From the NCBI GenBank assembly GCA_009781675.1, contig WQVG01000008.1, forward strand, positions 1 to 47,165: a stretch of DNA of 47,165 nt, read 5' to 3'. The notes beneath the pieces were generated by a model, which saw only the letters and a list, made by a program, of their open reading frames with translations, was not told the DNA's origin and did no database searches. Origin of the DNA: Candidatus Bathycorpusculum acetigenes (GTDB lineage Archaea > Thermoproteota > Bathyarchaeia > Bathyarchaeales > Bathycorpusculaceae). Made by a program: the position numbers and the translations under genes. The stretch's first letter is position 1. Each line of letters starts with the position of its first letter. Shown in pieces: positions 16,603 to 24,782 of the stretch.

Positions 16603-17031
16603 TTGAGTCAAAGAGCCCCAGCTGAAGAAGAACTGCGTAAACTCAGCATGGAGATGCGTTATTTAGAGCAGACTGCAGAAGCGCTCCAGCAACGCATAAG
16701 TATGGTTAACACAGCTATAGCTGATTTAACCTATGCCAACGAAACCCTAGATAGCATGGAAAAAGAACAGGAAAATGCTGAGATGCTGGTTCCCATCGGC
16801 GGTAGCTCTTATGTGAAAGTTAAACTTGCAGACCCCAACAAAGTCATTGTAGGCTTAGGCTCAGGCGTTTCTGTCGAAAAAACGCTATCTGATGCAAAAG
16901 TGGTTCTTAAAGAACGCCTCGATGAACTCGAGAAAGCCATGAATTCTGCTCAGCAACAGTTCAGTCAAGTTGCCGAACGCATAAACACCGGCAGAAGCAG
17001 GCTTGAATCGATGCTTGCAAGCGCCAAATAA
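16603..17031 (+). CDS. pfdA: Prefoldin alpha subunit
   Basis: A 142-residue subunit of the hexameric prefoldin chaperone that holds nascent proteins and passes them to the thermosome. Two long coiled coils (residues 5-50 and 95-140) flank a central beta-hairpin region (EMLVPIGGSSYVKVKLADPNKVIVG, seen as two strands), exactly the prefoldin alpha layout. The start is TTG 16603, four nt after the LX stop, with GGAGAATAA as ribosome-binding region. The next gene, ftsY, follows within 22 nt. Confidence 0.93.
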   Translation: MSQRAPAEEELRKLSMEMRYLEQTAEALQQRISMVNTAIADLTYANETLDSMEKEQENAEMLVPIGGSSYVKVKLADPNKVIVGLGSGVSVEKTLSDAKVVLKERLDELEKAMNSAQQQFSQVAERINTGRSRLESMLASAK

Positions 17032-17053
17032 TGCCAGACTAGAGCGGAAAATA

Positions 17054-17959
17054 ATGTTTGAGAAGCTCAAGTCCGGATTTAAAGGCTTAGTAAGCAAAGT
17101 AACCACGACTGAGCTTAAAACTGAAAGTTTAACCCCTATCATATCAGATTTTAAAATGAACCTCGCAGAGAACGATGTAGCTTTTCCAGTCGCAGATAAA
17201 ATCTGCGATGATCTAGTTGAGAGACTTGATGGCGTTCAGGTTAAACGGATGGAAGACCGTAAAAAAATCGTCGACGAAAACCTCCGCCAAGTTCTCTTAG
17301 AAGTCATGCTAACCAATCAAAGAATCGATTTGCTACAAAAAGCAGAAGAGAAACGCAGAAAAAAAGAGCCGCTAACACTTATGTTTGTGGGCATCAATGG
17401 TACAGGCAAAACCACCACGATCGCCAAAGTTGCTCGGTTCTTCCAAGATAAGGGATACTCAGTAGTGCTGGCGGGTGCAGACACATATCGGGCAGGCTCG
17501 ATCGAGCAACTTGAGGAACATGGTAAACGGCTGGGCATTCGTGTGATTAAGAGTACCTATGGTGGTGACCCTGCAGCAATTGCTTACGATACAGTCAATC
17601 ATGCTAGAGCACATGGAATCAATATGGTTTTAATCGACACTGCCGGTAGAATGCAAAATAACCAGAACCTTATGAATGAACTCATTAAGATCAAACGCGT
17701 CGTACAACCAGATTTAACGGTTTTCACAGTGGACTCACTTATTGGTAATGATGCAGTGTTACAGGCAGAAGAATTCAACAAAGCTGTAGGCATCGACGCA
17801 AACATCCTCACAAAGGTGGATGCGGATGTAAAAGGTGGAGCCGCTTTGAGTGTAACCTATGTGACACAAAAACCAATTCTTTTCATAGGCGTAGGACAGA
17901 CCTACAAAGACTTAGAACTGTTTAACCCCGATAAATTCGTCAATATGGTACTTGGCTGA
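17054..17959 (+). CDS. ftsY: Signal recognition particle receptor FtsY
   Basis: The SRP receptor GTPase that docks ribosome-SRP complexes at the membrane. A short N domain of helices (MFEKLKSGFKGLVSKV, then DDLVERLDGVQVK) is followed by the NG GTPase: GINGTGKTTTIAKVARF (G1), DTYRAGSIEQLEEH, VLIDTAGRMQ (G3), TKVDADVKGGAALS (G4 and closing loop) and FIGVGQTYKDLELF. At 301 residues it has almost no acidic extension. ATG 17054 is chosen because the longer frame to 17003 lies inside prefoldin alpha. Confidence 0.96.
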   Translation: MFEKLKSGFKGLVSKVTTTELKTESLTPIISDFKMNLAENDVAFPVADKICDDLVERLDGVQVKRMEDRKKIVDENLRQVLLEVMLTNQRIDLLQKAEEKRRKKEPLTLMFVGINGTGKTTTIAKVARFFQDKGYSVVLAGADTYRAGSIEQLEEHGKRLGIRVIKSTYGGDPAAIAYDTVNHARAHGINMVLIDTAGRMQNNQNLMNELIKIKRVVQPDLTVFTVDSLIGNDAVLQAEEFNKAVGIDANILTKVDADVKGGAALSVTYVTQKPILFIGVGQTYKDLELFNPDKFVNMVLG

Positions 17960-17989
17960 CACCGGACTAAAGCAGGGATATAAAACTTT

Positions 17990-18349
17990 TTAGGCTTCTT
18001 CTACTTCAGTGAGCTGGAAACAGATTTTACCGGGGTAATTCCAGTATGCTTTGATAAAGTCCTCCATGCGTTGTTCGACATCTAGAGTTTCAAAAAAACT
18101 CATAAAATCTGTTGCTACACCATCGAGGTTTTTTGAAGTATAAACTTGGAAGTTAAAGAGATATTCGTGGTTGATCTCAAGTTCAGCCAAGTTAATGGAA
18201 TTGAGGACTTCAACTGGAAAAATCAAACCGGTTACAACATCCAAAACGACGAGTTTTCGGGGATGCTCACTTTTGATTTTAACAATGATTAATCTTTTGT
18301 CGGTTATTCGAAAGTTCCATTCAACTTCTTGATTCAAAGTCGCGGACAA
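17990..18349 (-). CDS. Conserved-looking hypothetical protein
   Basis: A 119-residue soluble protein, strand-rich at first (WNFRITDKRLIIVKIKSEH, RKLVVLDVVTGLIFPVEVL) with a helical, acidic C-terminus (FFETLDVEQRMEDFIKAYW). I do not recognise a family. The start is TTG 18349, supported by an AGGAG site nine nt upstream on the minus strand. It is convergent with ftsY and divergent from the glycosyltransferase gene. Confidence 0.65.
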   Translation of the reverse strand: MSATLNQEVEWNFRITDKRLIIVKIKSEHPRKLVVLDVVTGLIFPVEVLNSINLAELEINHEYLFNFQVYTSKNLDGVATDFMSFFETLDVEQRMEDFIKAYWNYPGKICFQLTEVEEA

Positions 18350-18524
18350 ATAAACACACTCCTAAAACTAGAAGCAAATGTGACTATTTTACTGTTACCT
18401 GTTGTCTATACGGACTAAAACAGCGCGCGGTTGCTTAAATTTGCCGTGGGAAGGGTTTAGCTGGTGGCGGTGGTTGGGGATAATTTTAAAATGCCTATCA
18501 GAGATGTTATAGGGGAATCCAGTG

Positions 18525-19865
18525 ATGGCAAACCTCAAAGCGGCCTTGGCGGCTCATTATCCCATAATTGGAATCTTGCTGGGTAGCCTGCTGATTACGT
18601 CATATATGGGTACCTATACAAATTGGGATGCCCAATTGGAATACGAAGCCGCCACAAGTGTGCTCACGCATGGTTTTCCCTATCTCTCAACAGGTCTTAT
18701 GATTAATCAGCCGCCTCTGGGTTTTTACATCGCGGCCCTGTTTTTTGGAGCATCAAGTTTATCCTATCTCAATGGTGTATGGCTGGCTACAGCATTTGGG
18801 CTTGGCAGTGTCTTTCTTCTATACGTGCTTGGCAACGTGATGTATGGTAGAAGAACAGGGCTTGTCGCAGCAGCACTCTTTGGTATGGTTCCCTGGCATA
18901 CCTACCTGACGCGGATCTTTCTGATAGACAATCAATACCTCTTTTTGGGGTTACTCTTTTTAATCATGGGTATCCTAGCGGTTAAGCGTAATTCTCAAAA
19001 GCTTGTGTTTGGGGCAGGGATCGTTTTTGCAACAGCACTTCTAACAAAGCTCTATGCAGTTTTCATGCTCATACCCATGCTGTTGATAATATATCTGCAT
19101 CGAAAAGAAACGGACTTTAAACTTGATGTCAAGAATACCTTGCTGTTTGTTTTACCCTCGTTGGTTCTGCAGGCGGTTTGGTTTGGCGGTTTTGCAAATC
19201 AGAACTTCCTTGGTGTTTACTTCAATAGCGACTTTACGCATCCTGAGCTTGTGGCTGAACCTGTGCTTGCGTTTTTGCCCATTATCTTTGTCAACAGTGC
19301 GGGGTGGTTTCTTTTTCTTGGAGGGTTTTTTTCTTTAGCATTTGCAGTTGTCTACAGAAAGAGGCTGAGGGAATTTTTACGATTGGACGCTGTTTGTCTT
19401 GGAACCATAGGGGTAATCATGGTGCTGGATATGTTTTTAGTGTTAGGTTTGCACTTAACAGTGCCCTATATCAGTGCTTTTAAGTACAATTATTCTGCAT
19501 TGCCATTCTTTTGTTTGCTTGCCGCATCGTTAATAGACAAAAGTGGCAGGTTAATTGCTTACATGGACCACAAAAAGGATCGTCTAATCGTGATGGTGCT
19601 TGGCGCTATTGGATTGGTTATGTTATTTGCTTCTCTGATTGAGAGTGTGTTGTTTTTAAATTATTGGTGGGGGTTTGTATCTTTTGGTGTGGATAGCGTC
19701 ACTTACTATGGTCTTAATGTGTTTTCTGAGGCCATGGAGCGCAATCTATTGGTGGTGCTTCATTTTGGAGTGTTAATTTTAGTGGCATTATGTATGGTTT
19801 TACCGTCTTTGATTGTTGGCTTAAGGAGATTTGCTATGTGGTTAAGAGTTGTGCTGTCAAGTTAA
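18525..19865 (+). CDS. GT-C membrane glycosyltransferase (GT39/ArnT-like)
   Basis: A 446-residue polytopic membrane protein with about 10-12 helices. The first outer loop holds YTNWDAQLEYEAATSVLTHG, with an acidic residue in the catalytic position, followed by LINQPPLGFYIAALFFG, the pattern of dolichyl-phosphate-sugar-dependent mannosyl/aminoarabinose transferases (PMT/ArnT). The acceptor is unknown. AGGGGA at 18511-18516 is 8 nt before ATG 18525; GTG 18522 is an alternative. It lies upstream of the signal peptidase gene on the same strand, which hints at cell-surface protein processing. Confidence 0.8.
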   Translation: MANLKAALAAHYPIIGILLGSLLITSYMGTYTNWDAQLEYEAATSVLTHGFPYLSTGLMINQPPLGFYIAALFFGASSLSYLNGVWLATAFGLGSVFLLYVLGNVMYGRRTGLVAAALFGMVPWHTYLTRIFLIDNQYLFLGLLFLIMGILAVKRNSQKLVFGAGIVFATALLTKLYAVFMLIPMLLIIYLHRKETDFKLDVKNTLLFVLPSLVLQAVWFGGFANQNFLGVYFNSDFTHPELVAEPVLAFLPIIFVNSAGWFLFLGGFFSLAFAVVYRKRLREFLRLDAVCLGTIGVIMVLDMFLVLGLHLTVPYISAFKYNYSALPFFCLLAASLIDKSGRLIAYMDHKKDRLIVMVLGAIGLVMLFASLIESVLFLNYWWGFVSFGVDSVTYYGLNVFSEAMERNLLVVLHFGVLILVALCMVLPSLIVGLRRFAMWLRVVLSS

Positions 19866-19976
19866 ATCAAATCAAACAGGACGCAATCAGTAGATTAGTT
19901 TGTTAGGTGTAATGTGTGAATGATTGTGTTTATTAGGATTGGCTGTGTTGGTCTATGAATCGTAGTTGAAGATAGT

Positions 19977-20663
19977 ATGAGTATTACCCAAAAAATTGCC
20001 CGCAACGATTACATAAAGTCTGCAGTAGTTATTGGTATAGTCTTTCTTATAGTCGGCATCTTCTATTTTGGGATGTGTTTTGCCCTAAACGTTGATGTCC
20101 CGGTGCGGGTGGTTGAAAGCGGCAGTATGTGTGTAACCTATGGTGGTTCCTGCGACGGTTGGAACCATGTCTTTGAGTCTACCCTGCATGTTGGCGATAT
20201 AATCATCATTCAAGGGGTGGATGGCAAAGACATAAATGCCAATTATCCTAACAGCGACGTCATTGTGTACCAAAACCCGACTAACCCCACATCTACACCC
20301 ATTGTTCACAGGGTAGTCGAAAGCTATGAAGTTGACGGCAAACTTTACTTCCAAACCAAAGGGGACGGGAACCCAACCATGAAATGGCCAAACCCGGTAT
20401 CAAAAGAGGAGTATGATTCTAACTGTATATGGCGTACAGGTGAGGGAGTATCTGAGGATCAAGTAATTGGCAGAGTAGTTATGCGTATTCCATGGTTTGG
20501 ACACATTACACTGTTTCTGCGAAGTAATCCATGGAGTCTACCAGTGATTATTGCGCTTATTCTTGGGATTGTAGTTTTAGAATTCATCTTACCCATAATA
20601 AAAAAGAAACCACAGGAGCCGGAAACCAAAATTGAACCTTCTGGCGACTTAACATATATATAA
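19977..20663 (+). CDS. Signal peptidase I, archaeal/ER Sec11 type
   Basis: Removes signal peptides from exported proteins at the outer face of the membrane. An N-terminal helix (SAVVIGIVFLIVGIFYFGM) precedes RVVESGSMCVT with the nucleophile serine near residue 43. PIVHRVVESYEV supplies the histidine that replaces the bacterial lysine, and FQTKGDGNPT the acidic residue. A second C-terminal helix (SLPVIIALILGIVVLEFIL) is followed by a charged tail. An insertion of about 30 residues between the Ser and the first strand contains two cysteines, possibly a disulfide. No clear Shine-Dalgarno; GTTTATTAGG upstream may be a TATA box. Confidence 0.9.
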   Translation: MSITQKIARNDYIKSAVVIGIVFLIVGIFYFGMCFALNVDVPVRVVESGSMCVTYGGSCDGWNHVFESTLHVGDIIIIQGVDGKDINANYPNSDVIVYQNPTNPTSTPIVHRVVESYEVDGKLYFQTKGDGNPTMKWPNPVSKEEYDSNCIWRTGEGVSEDQVIGRVVMRIPWFGHITLFLRSNPWSLPVIIALILGIVVLEFILPIIKKKPQEPETKIEPSGDLTYI

Positions 20664-20738
20664 ACATAAAACCATCAGGACCACAGGTATTGGACAAATA
20701 AATAATATATTAAAGAATATTTGTGTACCAGCAAAGGC

Positions 20739-22370
20739 TTATTCAGATGGGTTGGGCTTGTACCTTGAGAGGATGCCCTTAGTGATTTTTGGCGGCCGGG
20801 GTTTCCAAGCGGTTAAACGCGTTTGAAGTTCTTTGTCTGTAAGTTCGACGTTTAGGGTACGGTTGGGTATGTCGATGGTTATGGTATCGCCATTTTGGAT
20901 AACTGCAATGGGTCCGCCTTCGAAGGCTTCGGGTGTTACGTGTCCGATGCTACCCCCTCTGGTCGCGCCGCTAAATCGTCCGTCTGTGATAAGTGCGACT
21001 GATTCAGCGAGTCCCATGCCAGCTATGGTTGCGGTTGGAATGAGCATTTCGGGCATACCGGGTCCGCCTCTTGGTCCTTCATATCTGATGATTACAACAT
21101 CTCCAGGAACCACTTGGTTGGCACAGATAGCGGTTATGGCTTGTTTTTCGGATTCATAGATTTTTGCTGGTCCTGTGTGTTTTTGCATTTGAGGCGCAAC
21201 GCCTGCTGTTTTGATGACTGCTCCTCTGGGTGCGAGGTTACCGGTTAAGATGGCTATGCCGCCTTCTTTGTGCACTGGATCTGAGAGCGGTCGAATGACT
21301 AGAGGGTCAAGTACTTCTGCGTCTTGGATGTTTTCACCGATTGTTCTGCCACTGACCGTTGGTAGCCCTAAGTGGAGCAGGCCTTTGAGCTCGTTCATGA
21401 CTGCTGGGACGCCGCCTGCGGCATCTAAATCTTCTAATGCATAGATACCACTGGGGATCATACTGCAGAGATGGGGTACTTTTCGACCGATTTCATCAAA
21501 CACTGACAGCGGCAAGGTTAAACCGGCTTCTTTAGCTATAGCTGGCAAGTGTAGAGTGGTATTGGTTGATCCGCCCAAGGCCATATCTACAGAAATGGCG
21601 TTTTCAAAGGCGGCTTTAGTTAAAATTTCGGAGGGTTTGATGTCGTTTTTGATAAGGGTAACTATTTGGTGGCCTGATTGTTTGGCTAAACGTAGTTTAA
21701 AGGCGGTTGTCGCCAGTGAGGTGCCGCAGTAGGGTAGCGACATCCCCAGAGCTTCAGCCATACATGCCATAGTGTTGGCGGTGAACATGCCACTACAACT
21801 GCCACACCCGGGGCACGCAGAATTTTCTAGCCGAGTGAGCTCTTGTTCAGTCATTTTGCCTGCGGTAACTTGCCCCAATGCTTCTGGTACCGAACTGTAG
21901 CTGACTTTTCTGCCATTCAATCTACCAGCCGCCATTGGCCCGCCTGTAACCATGATGGAGGGGATGTCTATGCGCGCGGCTGCCATGAGCATACCGGGGG
22001 TGACTTTGTCACAGTTAGAAATCATAACAAGTCCGTCTAGGCGGTGGGCTTGGAGCATAATTTCCAGCGAGTCTGCGATGATTTCTCGTGATGGAAGCGA
22101 GTAACGCATACCTTCATGCCCCATAGCAATACCATCACAGACTGCAATAGTATTGAATTCGAATGGTTGTCCACCAGCTGAGAGGATGCCCTCTTTTACG
22201 GCTTCACCTAAGGTGCGAAGGTGAATATGTCCAGGAACAATGCTTGTGTAGCTATTGGCTATTCCGATGAATGGTTTTGTCATGTCATCGTCTGTTAAAC
22301 CCAAGGATTTAAGTAGGGCACGGTGGGGTGCTTTTTGGTTTCCCTTTTTGATTTCATCGCTTCTCAACAT
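20739..22370 (-). CDS. ilvD: Dihydroxy-acid dehydratase
   Basis: Dehydrates 2,3-dihydroxy-isovalerate and -methylvalerate to the 2-oxo acids of valine and isoleucine synthesis. The iron-sulfur cysteines are in MISNCDKVTPGML and NSACPGCGSCSGMFTANT; PGHIHLRTLGEAVKEG and GRFSGATRGGSIGHVTPEA are standard landmarks, and 543 residues is the normal length. ATG 22370 (MLRSDEIKKG) has AAGGT five nt upstream; the frame extends to TTG 22382. It is a single gene; the matching leuB-like gene lies 4.4 kb away. Confidence 0.96.
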   Translation of the reverse strand: MLRSDEIKKGNQKAPHRALLKSLGLTDDDMTKPFIGIANSYTSIVPGHIHLRTLGEAVKEGILSAGGQPFEFNTIAVCDGIAMGHEGMRYSLPSREIIADSLEIMLQAHRLDGLVMISNCDKVTPGMLMAAARIDIPSIMVTGGPMAAGRLNGRKVSYSSVPEALGQVTAGKMTEQELTRLENSACPGCGSCSGMFTANTMACMAEALGMSLPYCGTSLATTAFKLRLAKQSGHQIVTLIKNDIKPSEILTKAAFENAISVDMALGGSTNTTLHLPAIAKEAGLTLPLSVFDEIGRKVPHLCSMIPSGIYALEDLDAAGGVPAVMNELKGLLHLGLPTVSGRTIGENIQDAEVLDPLVIRPLSDPVHKEGGIAILTGNLAPRGAVIKTAGVAPQMQKHTGPAKIYESEKQAITAICANQVVPGDVVIIRYEGPRGGPGMPEMLIPTATIAGMGLAESVALITDGRFSGATRGGSIGHVTPEAFEGGPIAVIQNGDTITIDIPNRTLNVELTDKELQTRLTAWKPRPPKITKGILSRYKPNPSE

Positions 22371-22595
22371 AATGACCTTCAAGATGTAGTGAGAACTATT
22401 TGTTTGGGCGGCTGTTAAGTTTTTTGCACCCCAAAATGCCTTCTATAGACAACAAGAGAAGGTAGTCAACTGGAGTTTTCATCGACATGTGTATGATATG
22501 TCTGGGCTTTTAGGGTTTATTGTAGAAAATTTTTGTTGACGGTTAGTTTATTTGGAACCAATTGGAAACCATCAGAGAACCATCTCGGGGGTCAG

Positions 22596-22664
22596 ATGAA
22601 AAGATGGAGCGAAAAGGTGAAAAGCCACAACGAGGATACTCAAGACATAGGTGACTCAGAATGA
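22596..22664 (+). CDS. Possible 22-residue leader peptide coupled to the next gene
   Basis: A 22-codon frame begins at ATG 22596, with GGGGG at 22587-22591 four nt upstream, and ends in a TGA that overlaps the ATG of the next gene as ATGA. The peptide is highly charged (MKRWSEKVKSHNED...). TTAGTTTATTTGG near 22541-22553 may be its TATA box. The overlap suggests translational coupling, but the frame is short and could be chance. Confidence 0.35.
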   Translation: MKRWSEKVKSHNEDTQDIGDSE

Positions 22665-22855
22665 GTGAACAAGCAAACATGGCAACAATTCAGTTAAACG
22701 GTGATAAACAAAATTTTATCATAGACAAAAAAGATTTCAAAACCGGAAGTCGAGGATATTATGGAACAGGCAAAATGGTGGCCGGCGGCAAAAAATATCA
22801 GATAAGCATTCAAGTTGTCGAAATTGGATCCAAACCAAAAGAAGAAAAAAAATAA
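22661..22855 (+). CDS. Small basic beta-rich protein, unknown
   Basis: A 64-residue protein with three predicted strands (ATIQLNGDKQNFIID, SRGYYGTGKMVAGG, KKYQISIQVVEIG) and a lysine-rich tail. I do not recognise a named family, though small proteins of this kind recur in archaea. ATG 22679 (MATIQLNGDK) is a possible later start. It is read toward the convergent cyclophilin gene, and a TTTTTT tract near 22870-22876 could end its transcript. Confidence 0.6.
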   Translation: MSEQANMATIQLNGDKQNFIIDKKDFKTGSRGYYGTGKMVAGGKKYQISIQVVEIGSKPKEEKK

Positions 22856-22879
22856 ATTATTATCCTTTAATTTTTTGTT

Positions 22880-23386
22880 CTACGGCATGATTGTTGCTGT
22901 TACTATAATGATTTCTTTGAGCGGTTTGTCGTTCCGATCTGTTTTTGCTTGGGCGATTTTATCCACGACATCCATACCAGCTATGACTTTGCCGAATTGG
23001 GGATGCTTGTCATCTAGGTAGCTATTATTTTCTATGTTGATAAAGAATTGACTACTTCCTGTGTCTGGACCGGCGTTTGCCATAGCGATTGTACCACGGA
23101 TATTGCGGTTTTTGCGGGTGAATTCATCTTTAATTTCAGGGATGGAAGGGTCGCCATATCCGGTTCCTGTGGGATCACCACCTTGAATCATAAAACCGGC
23201 GATAACCCGGTGAAATATAGTTCCATTAAAAGTTCCGGTTAATACGAGATTTTTGAAATTACCGGTGGTTATTGGCATGTCGTTTCGTAGCTGAATCGTT
23301 ATGTCGCCCATATTGGTATTGAGAAGGACGTTTACACCGTTTACATACTCATCAGATATAGAGGAGCTTATTTTTTGATCGGTCAT
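22880..23386 (-). CDS. Cytoplasmic cyclophilin-type peptidyl-prolyl isomerase
   Basis: Catalyses cis-trans isomerisation of proline bonds during folding. The 168-residue protein is one cyclophilin domain after a 20-residue lead: NMGDITIQLRND, FHRVIAGFMIQGGDPTGTG with the catalytic arginine and glutamine, TIAMANAGPDTGSSQFFIN and PQFGKVIAGMDVVDKIAQ. The tryptophan of human CypA is absent (HPQFG), as in many prokaryotic cyclophilins. No signal or membrane segment. ATG 23386 is preferred over TTG 23395. It lies downstream of a membrane-anchored paralogue. Confidence 0.93.
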   Translation of the reverse strand: MTDQKISSSISDEYVNGVNVLLNTNMGDITIQLRNDMPITTGNFKNLVLTGTFNGTIFHRVIAGFMIQGGDPTGTGYGDPSIPEIKDEFTRKNRNIRGTIAMANAGPDTGSSQFFINIENNSYLDDKHPQFGKVIAGMDVVDKIAQAKTDRNDKPLKEIIIVTATIMP

Positions 23387-23491
23387 AAGTACCAAAACAA
23401 CTCAAGGGAACAATGGCTATTATGCCTATTGCAAAACGACTTATCGGATGATCAAAATGGGGTCAAATAAAGAAAAGGCGGTTACCTGCCA

Positions 23492-24169
23492 CTACGGTAA
23501 AACGGTAGCACGCAGGATTACTACAGGATCAATTGGAATACTCTCTTCACCGCTCATGATGGAAGGGTCTGAAGTTACAGGTGCGTTAGCTATCATGTCA
23601 ACCACATCTTGACCGTCAATTACAGTACCAAACACTGTATATTTTGAGTCAAAGCCACTGGTTCGTTGCCCATTGTCTACCAAGTTTATGAAGAATTCAC
23701 TTGATGCCGAATTCACACCATGGTTTGCCATAGCTATGGTGTATTTGGTGTTACGGTTATTAGTACCGATTTCGTCCCTTATTTCTGGAAGATCTCCACC
23801 CATTATACCCTTTCCACCTTGAATCACAAAGCCAGCTACTGTCCTGTAGAATGAGGTGTTGTCGTATTCGCCTGCATTGACGAGGTCTATAAAGTTAGTT
23901 GAGGTAATGGGTTTGTCTACTCTAAGGTCGATGGTTATGTTGCCTGCAGTGGTTTCCAGCACGACTTTAGTCGGCTCTATCGGGTCTGGCGTGGGACCTA
24001 AATCTACTGTGTCTGAACGGTTACCCAGTATCCCTGACGCAGCTAGAGCTCCAAAAATCACAACAACTGCCACTATTGCGGCTATTGCAATCCATGTCAT
24101 GCGGTTAGATTTTTGTTTCTGCTGTGCTGGCGTTAAGCGTCTCTTAGGTTTCTGTTTTTTGGGAGCCAT
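23492..24169 (-). CDS. Membrane-anchored cyclophilin-type peptidyl-prolyl isomerase
   Basis: A 225-residue cyclophilin with a basic, Lys/Arg/Gln-rich N-terminus (MAPKKQKPKRRLTPAQQ), one membrane helix (TWIAIAAIVAVVVIFGALAA) and a domain that should lie outside the cell. The domain has SFYRTVAGFVIQGGKG, where the usual FHR is FYR, TIAMANHGVNSASSEFFIN and FGTVIDGQDVVDMIAN. It likely helps fold exported proteins. It is about 105 nt upstream of the cytoplasmic paralogue, so the pair probably arose by duplication or forms an operon. Confidence 0.92.
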   Translation of the reverse strand: MAPKKQKPKRRLTPAQQKQKSNRMTWIAIAAIVAVVVIFGALAASGILGNRSDTVDLGPTPDPIEPTKVVLETTAGNITIDLRVDKPITSTNFIDLVNAGEYDNTSFYRTVAGFVIQGGKGIMGGDLPEIRDEIGTNNRNTKYTIAMANHGVNSASSEFFINLVDNGQRTSGFDSKYTVFGTVIDGQDVVDMIANAPVTSDPSIMSGEESIPIDPVVILRATVLP

Positions 24170-24274
24170 ATTTGTGTAGATAACAAATGTTTATATAAAA
24201 ATTCCTCTTGGAAACATAACAATGAACCCCAAACACACAAAACAACACGTGTTCGCTTTTGCTTTGCGATGCAG

Positions 24275-24321
24275 ACAACTGACCTACACGGGAAATGGAT
24301 GTAGAGCCAGTTGTGGTTGTC
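24275..24321. other. Inverted-repeat element with alternative pairing
   Basis: ACAACTG 24275-24281 pairs with CAGTTGT 24308-24314, and inside it CTACA 24284-24288 pairs with TGTAG 24300-24304 around an 11-nt loop. A competing pairing is possible between GACAAC 24274-24279 and GTTGTC 24316-24321. It lies in a 256-nt gap between the divergent membrane cyclophilin and mini-zincin genes. It could be a small RNA or leader structure; no tRNA or C/D-box features were found. Confidence 0.4.
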
Positions 24322-24425
24322 TTGCCCCTGTTGCAAAGGCTTTTTAGCGTCTGCTTCGTAGAGGTTAGTAAGTAACTGAGCCCTGAGGCGCGGTTTTTAG
24401 TTTTTGCAGATTAGCAGGTGTTTTT

Positions 24426-24782
24426 ATGATTGAGGTTGAAGGTTTAGAAATACATGCGGAATGCATCCCAAAGCAACAACTCATTGAAGCATGGAAAAAA
24501 CTCAGCGATAATCCGTTTCCAAAGATCAAGATGTTCCAGTTAAGCGATGGGGATTTTAATCATGTTCTGCAACATCGACGTTGTTTAGAGGATGATCTGG
24601 GGGAAATCAGAGAGTGGGGCAGAGTACTTCCTATCGAGAGTACTGATGCCTGTGTTTTTAACGACGAAGAAGATAGCACTGACTGTACCGATTATATTAT
24701 ACTGGTTCGTCAAAATCCCTATCACAGTCTTGAAGAAATCATCCTGCATGAACTGGGACATATAGCAAGAGGCGACCTCTAA
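24426..24782 (+). CDS. Small HExxH (mini-zincin-like) protein
   Basis: A 118-residue protein whose last residues are EEIILHELGHIARGDL. HELGH is a zincin metal-binding motif and the following GD could supply a third ligand, as in some ImmA/IrrE- and SprT-like peptidases. The body is mixed alpha/beta (MIEVEGLEIHAECIPKQQL, TDYIILVRQNPYHSLEEI). There is no room for a downstream C-terminal lobe, so the protein ends at the active-site helix. Function is unknown; proteolysis is an inference from the motif. The stop overlaps the convergent oxidoreductase gene by 4 nt. Confidence 0.72.
   Translation: MIEVEGLEIHAECIPKQQLIEAWKKLSDNPFPKIKMFQLSDGDFNHVLQHRRCLEDDLGEIREWGRVLPIESTDACVFNDEEDSTDCTDYIILVRQNPYHSLEEIILHELGHIARGDL

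Noticed and set aside
24133-24336. 67-codon minus-strand frame upstream of the membrane cyclophilin
   Set aside because: It overlaps the cyclophilin start out of frame and spans the inverted-repeat element; no Shine-Dalgarno.
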